Source of the DNA: Acidobacteriaceae bacterium
Lineage (GTDB): Bacteria > Acidobacteriota > Terriglobia > Terriglobales > Acidobacteriaceae
Assembly (NCBI GenBank): GCA_003162495.1
Contig: PMOF01000227.1
Location: 1-9,728, forward strand
Reading direction: 5' to 3'
DNA length: 9,728 nucleotides
Shown here: positions 6,828 through 9,728 of the stretch, piece after piece
Layout of the letters: each line of letters opens with the position of its first letter
Position numbering within the stretch: the first letter of the stretch is position 1
The notes under the pieces: model-generated
What the model was told of the DNA's origin: nothing
What the model saw: the letters and a program-made list of their open reading frames with translations, nothing else
The model's database searches: none
Translations under genes and position numbers: made by a program

Positions 6828-7406
6828 ATGCCATTTCAGCTCACGCCCATTCAGATCGCCGCCGCCGCAGTAGTACTCGTCCTGGTCGTTGCTATCGCCG
6901 TCGGCTTTTACCTTAGACATCGCAAAACCAGGACTCTGGGCTTCAAGAATCGCTTTGGCTCGGAATACGACCGCGCCGTTCTGCAGCACGGAACCCCGAA
7001 AAAGGCTGAAGCCAAACTTGCTGATCGCGAAAACCGTGTTGAGAAAATGAAAATCTGCGAACTGAGTCCCACCGAGCGCGAACGCTTCGCTGCCGAGTGG
7101 CAGACCGTCCAGTCCCGCTTCGTCGACCATCCCAAATCCGCCGTCACTGAAGCGGACGACCTGATCAATGCGGTGCTTGAAGCCCGCGGCTATCCAAAGA
7201 ACGGCTTTGAACAACGCGCCGCCGATGTCTCCGTTACCTACCCTCGCCTCATGGAAAACTATCGCGTCGGGCACGACATTGCTTTCCGTTCAGGCAAGTC
7301 TGACGCAAGCACTGAAGAGCTACGCACTGCAATGATCCAATACCGCGCCATCTTCGAAGAACTCGTGCAGGAGCAGGCGGTCGGCAAAGTCAGAACAGCC
7401 GCATAA
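6828..7406 (+). CDS. Conserved hypothetical membrane-anchored protein, 192 aa
   Basis: No function is known to me. I recall similar proteins, annotated only as hypothetical, in actinobacteria and other soil bacteria, sharing RFGSEYDRAV (42-51), a REN/R charged helix (67-74), LSPTERERFAAEWQTVQSRFVD (79-100), EADDLINAVLEARGYP (108-123), FEQRAADVSV (127-136) and ENYRVGHDIA (143-152). The N-terminal helix (about 9-28) followed by RHRKTR predicts a single anchor with the large helical, charged domain in the cytoplasm. No catalytic site is evident; conserved W91, Q95, F98 and the RGYP and ENYR motifs may form a binding surface. AGGAG (6817-6821) stands six bases before the ATG, so the start is secure. 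The first 50 or so residues resemble those of the 73-aa protein upstream. The 62-aa ORF begins 21 bases after its stop and may be co-transcribed. Confidence 0.87.
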   Translation: MPFQLTPIQIAAAAVVLVLVVAIAVGFYLRHRKTRTLGFKNRFGSEYDRAVLQHGTPKKAEAKLADRENRVEKMKICELSPTERERFAAEWQTVQSRFVDHPKSAVTEADDLINAVLEARGYPKNGFEQRAADVSVTYPRLMENYRVGHDIAFRSGKSDASTEELRTAMIQYRAIFEELVQEQAVGKVRTAA

Positions 7407-7417
7407 CTCAACTGTAT

Positions 7418-7422
7418 GGAGG
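7418..7422 (+). promoter_or_regulatory. Strong Shine-Dalgarno that fixes the start of the 62-aa ORF
   Basis: GGAGG (7418-7422) lies five bases before the ATG at 7428 and overlaps the earlier in-frame ATG at 7416, which has no such site of its own. The ATG at 7428 is therefore the better start. Confidence 0.6.
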
Positions 7423-7427
7423 CCCCG

Positions 7428-7616
7428 ATGAACATCATTCCAAATGCCACCGCGCCCACCCCCGCTCGCCGCCAGCTCATCGCGGCCATTGTCGCCGCCT
7501 ACACCGCGGTCCCGGCGGCAGTCGTTCAAGCCAGGCAGCGCTCCCGCGAACGAGAACCCTCCACCTCCACCAGCGCGGCCCCGGCCTCCATACGTGTTTC
7601 TCCCCTGGCAGGTTAG
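7428..7616 (+). CDS. Small orphan protein, 62 aa, unknown function
   Basis: I do not recognise this ORF. It starts with a polar stretch, then RR and a moderately hydrophobic alanine-rich helix (about 17-34, LIAAIVAAYTAVPAAVVQ), a basic segment RQRSREREP (37-45) and a Ser/Thr/Ala-rich tail. The helix is short and could be amphipathic or a weak membrane anchor. GGAGG five bases upstream and a position 21 bases after the 192-aa gene argue that it is translated, perhaps in the same transcript. Low sequence complexity and the Ala/Pro-rich composition that any frame gives in GC-rich DNA argue for caution. An upstream in-frame ATG at 7416 would give 66 aa. Confidence 0.5.
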   Translation: MNIIPNATAPTPARRQLIAAIVAAYTAVPAAVVQARQRSREREPSTSTSAAPASIRVSPLAG

Positions 7617-7626
7617 ACCGATCCAA

Positions 7627-7648
7627 TCGCGGCCGCTGGCCGCCGCGA
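7627..7648 (+). terminator. GC-rich stem-loop, possible transcript end before the ABC genes
   Basis: Two mutually exclusive perfect stems exist: TCGCGG (7627-7632) with CCGCGA (7643-7648), or GCGGCC (7629-7634) with GGCCGC (7638-7643) around GCT. It lies 10 bases after the 62-aa ORF. No proper T-run follows, so it may act as a Rho-dependent or 3'-end structure. The rest of the gap to 7708 shows nothing clear. Confidence 0.3.
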
Positions 7649-7708
7649 CGATCGAAACCCCTTCAATAATTTCTCGCTCGGCCCTGATTTCAATCCCCGT
7701 CCTGTAAC

Positions 7709-8707
7709 ATGGCATCGAAACCTCCTCCCGGGATTTCGTGCATGTCTACCTCGCCTGCCTCCACCCAATTCGCGACTGGTTCACCTCAGTCCTCGCCGCT
7801 GCAGGTCACCGCGCTGGTCAAGCGCTTTGGCCAGGTCACCGCGGTGGGTAGCATCTCACTTGAGCAGCGCGTCGGCGAATGTCTCGGCTTGCTTGGCCCC
7901 AACGGAGCCGGCAAGAGCACCCTCATCCGCGCCATCGCCGGCCGCGTCATCCCCGACTCCGGCCAGGTCGCCGTCTTCGGCGCGCCCGCAGGTTCGTCCG
8001 CCGCCCGTGCGGCACTCGGCTGGGTGCCGCAGGAGCTGGCCATCTATCCCCGCCTCTCCGCCACTGAGAATCTTCGTTCTTTCGGCCGCTACTACGGCCT
8101 CTCAGGCAAGCCTCTCGAAAAGGCTGTCGCCTGGTGCCTTCACTGGGCCGCACTCGAAGACCGCGCCGGCGAACTCGCGCGCAATCTCTCCGGAGGCATG
8201 AGGCGCCGTCTCAACATGGCGGCCGGCCTCATCCATCAGCCTCGCCTGGTGCTCATGGACGAGCCCACCGTCGGCGTTGACCCCCAGTCCCGAAACCGCA
8301 TTTTTGAGATGATTGAGGCCCTTCGCGCCGGCGGGACCACCATCATTTACACCACCCATTACATGGAAGAAGCCGAGCGACTCTGCGACCGCATTGCCAT
8401 CGTAGACCACGGCCGCATCATCGCGCTCGATACCAAAGAAGCCCTTGTCCACGCCTCCTTTGCATCTCGCAGCCAGGTCCTCGCCCGCTTTGACGGCGCG
8501 CCCGCCGCGCTCACCGCCTGGGTCGCCCAACACTCCGGCCGCCTGGTCGATGCAACCGCCGAATTCACCATCGAACACCCCGCTGAAATTGCCGTGCTGC
8601 TCGACTCCGCCTCCGCCGCCGGTCTACAACTCGTCGACCTCTCGCTGCGCCGGCCAAATCTGGAGTCCGTTTTTCTAAACCTCACCGGAAGGGAGCTACG
8701 CGACTGA
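7709..8707 (+). CDS. ABC transporter ATP-binding protein (ABC-2 / DrrA-CcmA-like export type), 332 aa
   Basis: Cytoplasmic ATPase subunit of an ABC exporter. Walker A is GPNGAGKST (63-71), the Q-loop glutamine is Q108 in WVPQEL, the ABC signature is LSGGMRRR (160-167), Walker B is VLMDEPT (181-187) with catalytic E185, and the switch histidine is H217 in TTHYMEEAE. A C-terminal region of about 90 residues follows, as in DrrA/NodI/YbhF-type ATPases. The substrate cannot be read from this subunit. The permease gene begins one base after the stop, so the two form an operon and presumably a complex. Two starts are possible: the ATG at 7709 has no Shine-Dalgarno, while the ATG at 7742 has a weak GGGA eight bases upstream and would remove 11 residues of an otherwise disordered, proline/serine-rich N-terminus. 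All motifs are intact. Confidence 0.95.
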   Translation: MASKPPPGISCMSTSPASTQFATGSPQSSPLQVTALVKRFGQVTAVGSISLEQRVGECLGLLGPNGAGKSTLIRAIAGRVIPDSGQVAVFGAPAGSSAARAALGWVPQELAIYPRLSATENLRSFGRYYGLSGKPLEKAVAWCLHWAALEDRAGELARNLSGGMRRRLNMAAGLIHQPRLVLMDEPTVGVDPQSRNRIFEMIEALRAGGTTIIYTTHYMEEAERLCDRIAIVDHGRIIALDTKEALVHASFASRSQVLARFDGAPAALTAWVAQHSGRLVDATAEFTIEHPAEIAVLLDSASAAGLQLVDLSLRRPNLESVFLNLTGRELRD

Positions 8708-8708
8708 C

Positions 8709-9728
8709 ATGCTGATCTTCCCCATTGTCCGAACTGCCCTGGTCGCCTTGCGCCGCGATCGGCCCTCCCTTGCCCTAAGCTTCATCCTGCCCATCGCGTT
8801 CTTTTCCATCTTTGCTGTCATCTTCGGTGGCCGCCACGATTCCCAGTCCAAAATCTCCGTCATCCTCGTCGACGAGGATCAGAGCCACGCCTCTCACCAG
8901 CTCACACAGGCCCTCGAACGCGAAGGAGCCCTGACCATCACAACTCACCCCTCATCCAAACCAAAACAGGCGCAACCCCCCGACTACACCGCTGCCACTG
9001 CCGAAGACGCTGTCAAAGCCGGCGATGCTCCCGTCGCCTTGATTATTCCTCGCGGCTGGGGCGCCAACCCGATCGCCTTCAATTCCGCTGGCGGCCAATC
9101 CGGCCCCACCCTCCAACTTCTCAATGACCAGAGCGACACCATCGCCCCGCAGATGGTGGCCGGACTGCTCCAGAAAGCCGCCATGACCGCAATGCCCCTG
9201 ACCATGGCCGAGCAGGGCATGAAATACACCGAAAAATACATCGGCGGATTTACCCCCGCGCAGCGCGCCCTGATGGACTCGAATATGGCGCGTCTCCGCC
9301 AGCTCGAAGCCCAGCAAGCCGGAGCCAATCCCGCCAGCCCGTCAAACGCAGACTCCTCGGCGGACTCCGGCGGACTCATCGCCGTTCATTTACGTCCCGT
9401 GGTGGGACAAAACAAGCGCGACCCCATGGTCTCCTTTTACGCAGCGGCTATCGGAGTCATGTTCCTGCTCTTTACCGCCAGCGGCTCAGCCGGCGCGCTG
9501 CTCGATGAAGCGGAAAGCGGCACCATCGACCGCGTTCTCAGCTCCCGCATCACCATGACCTCGCTTCTGGCCGGCAAGCTCGTCTTCAACACCCTGCTCG
9601 CCTTCACTCAACTCACCGTCATGTTTCTCTGGGCCTGGTCCGTCTTCCATCTCGACTTCTTCTCCCACATCCCCGGCTTCGTCGTCATGGGTCTCTCCAC
9701 GGCCGTCGCCGTCGCCGCCTTTGGCCTG
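8709..9728 (+). CDS. ABC-2 type transporter permease, N-terminal 340 residues (cut by window end)
   Basis: Membrane subunit of the exporter whose ATPase lies one base upstream; the frame is open without a stop to the last base, so the C-terminus lies beyond the window. Translation gives a basic start (RR at 15-16), a first membrane helix at about 20-40, a long soluble region (41-240), then helices at about 242-264, 287-312 and 321-340. This one-helix, large extracytoplasmic domain, then helix bundle layout is that of ABC2_membrane_3 permeases such as YbhS/YbhR, and DEAESGTIDRVLSSRI (266-281) matches the conserved cytoplasmic coupling segment of that family. The soluble region includes VILVDEDQS (51-59) and a Pro/Ser/Ala/Asp-rich linker (about 201-222). 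The ATG at 8709 has AGGGAG at 8690-8695, 13 bases upstream, which is far. The family fits exporters of drugs, lipids or peptides; the substrate is unknown. Confidence 0.88.
   Translation, partial: MLIFPIVRTALVALRRDRPSLALSFILPIAFFSIFAVIFGGRHDSQSKISVILVDEDQSHASHQLTQALEREGALTITTHPSSKPKQAQPPDYTAATAEDAVKAGDAPVALIIPRGWGANPIAFNSAGGQSGPTLQLLNDQSDTIAPQMVAGLLQKAAMTAMPLTMAEQGMKYTEKYIGGFTPAQRALMDSNMARLRQLEAQQAGANPASPSNADSSADSGGLIAVHLRPVVGQNKRDPMVSFYAAAIGVMFLLFTASGSAGALLDEAESGTIDRVLSSRITMTSLLAGKLVFNTLLAFTQLTVMFLWAWSVFHLDFFSHIPGFVVMGLSTAVAVAAFGL

Noticed and set aside
6621..7274. Minus-strand open frame of 217 codons opposite the 192-aa gene
   Set aside because: The + strand protein has a strong Shine-Dalgarno, a membrane anchor and motifs I recognise from other genomes; the antisense frame has none.
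1..9728. CRISPR array, tRNA/rRNA genes, insertion sequence or phage attachment site
   Set aside because: I saw no regularly spaced repeats, cloverleaf sequence, transposase motif or terminal repeats anywhere in the window.

Overview
The window is bacterial, GC-rich (I estimate about 60%) and densely coded, and every convincing gene lies on the + strand. The general look (a TopA with several C-terminal zinc ribbons, a Uma2-type nuclease-fold protein of the DTQER type, C-ending codons in the right half, small anchored orphan proteins) suggests an Acidobacteriota genome of the Terriglobia/Acidobacteriaceae kind. That placement rests on impression and is moderately confident at best.

Left part (1-3620): a complete Uma2-family protein (25-537), a 392-base stretch with no convincing gene, then full-length DNA topoisomerase I (topA, 930-3620). 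Middle part (3709-6223): an unrecognised six-helix membrane protein, a 140-base gap packed with short perfect stem-loops, then plsY and gpsA overlapping by ATGA. GpsA makes sn-glycerol 3-phosphate and PlsY acylates it, so the pair covers the entry into phosphatidic acid synthesis.

Right part (6224-9728): two small membrane-anchored proteins of unknown function (73 and 192 aa) with a shared N-terminal plan and near-identical ribosome-binding leaders, separated by a good terminator-like hairpin. A 62-residue orphan ORF with a strong Shine-Dalgarno follows. Last comes an ABC exporter: an ATPase (7709-8707) and, one base after its stop, an ABC-2 permease cut by the window end.

No CRISPR array, tRNA, rRNA, transposase, attachment site or known defence cassette was seen. 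Most of the window is ordinary core genome. The points that deserve a second look are the paired small anchored proteins, the stem-loop array before plsY, and a change of strand composition near 3620-3710, where G-rich coding strand gives way to C-rich coding strand without any change in gene direction.
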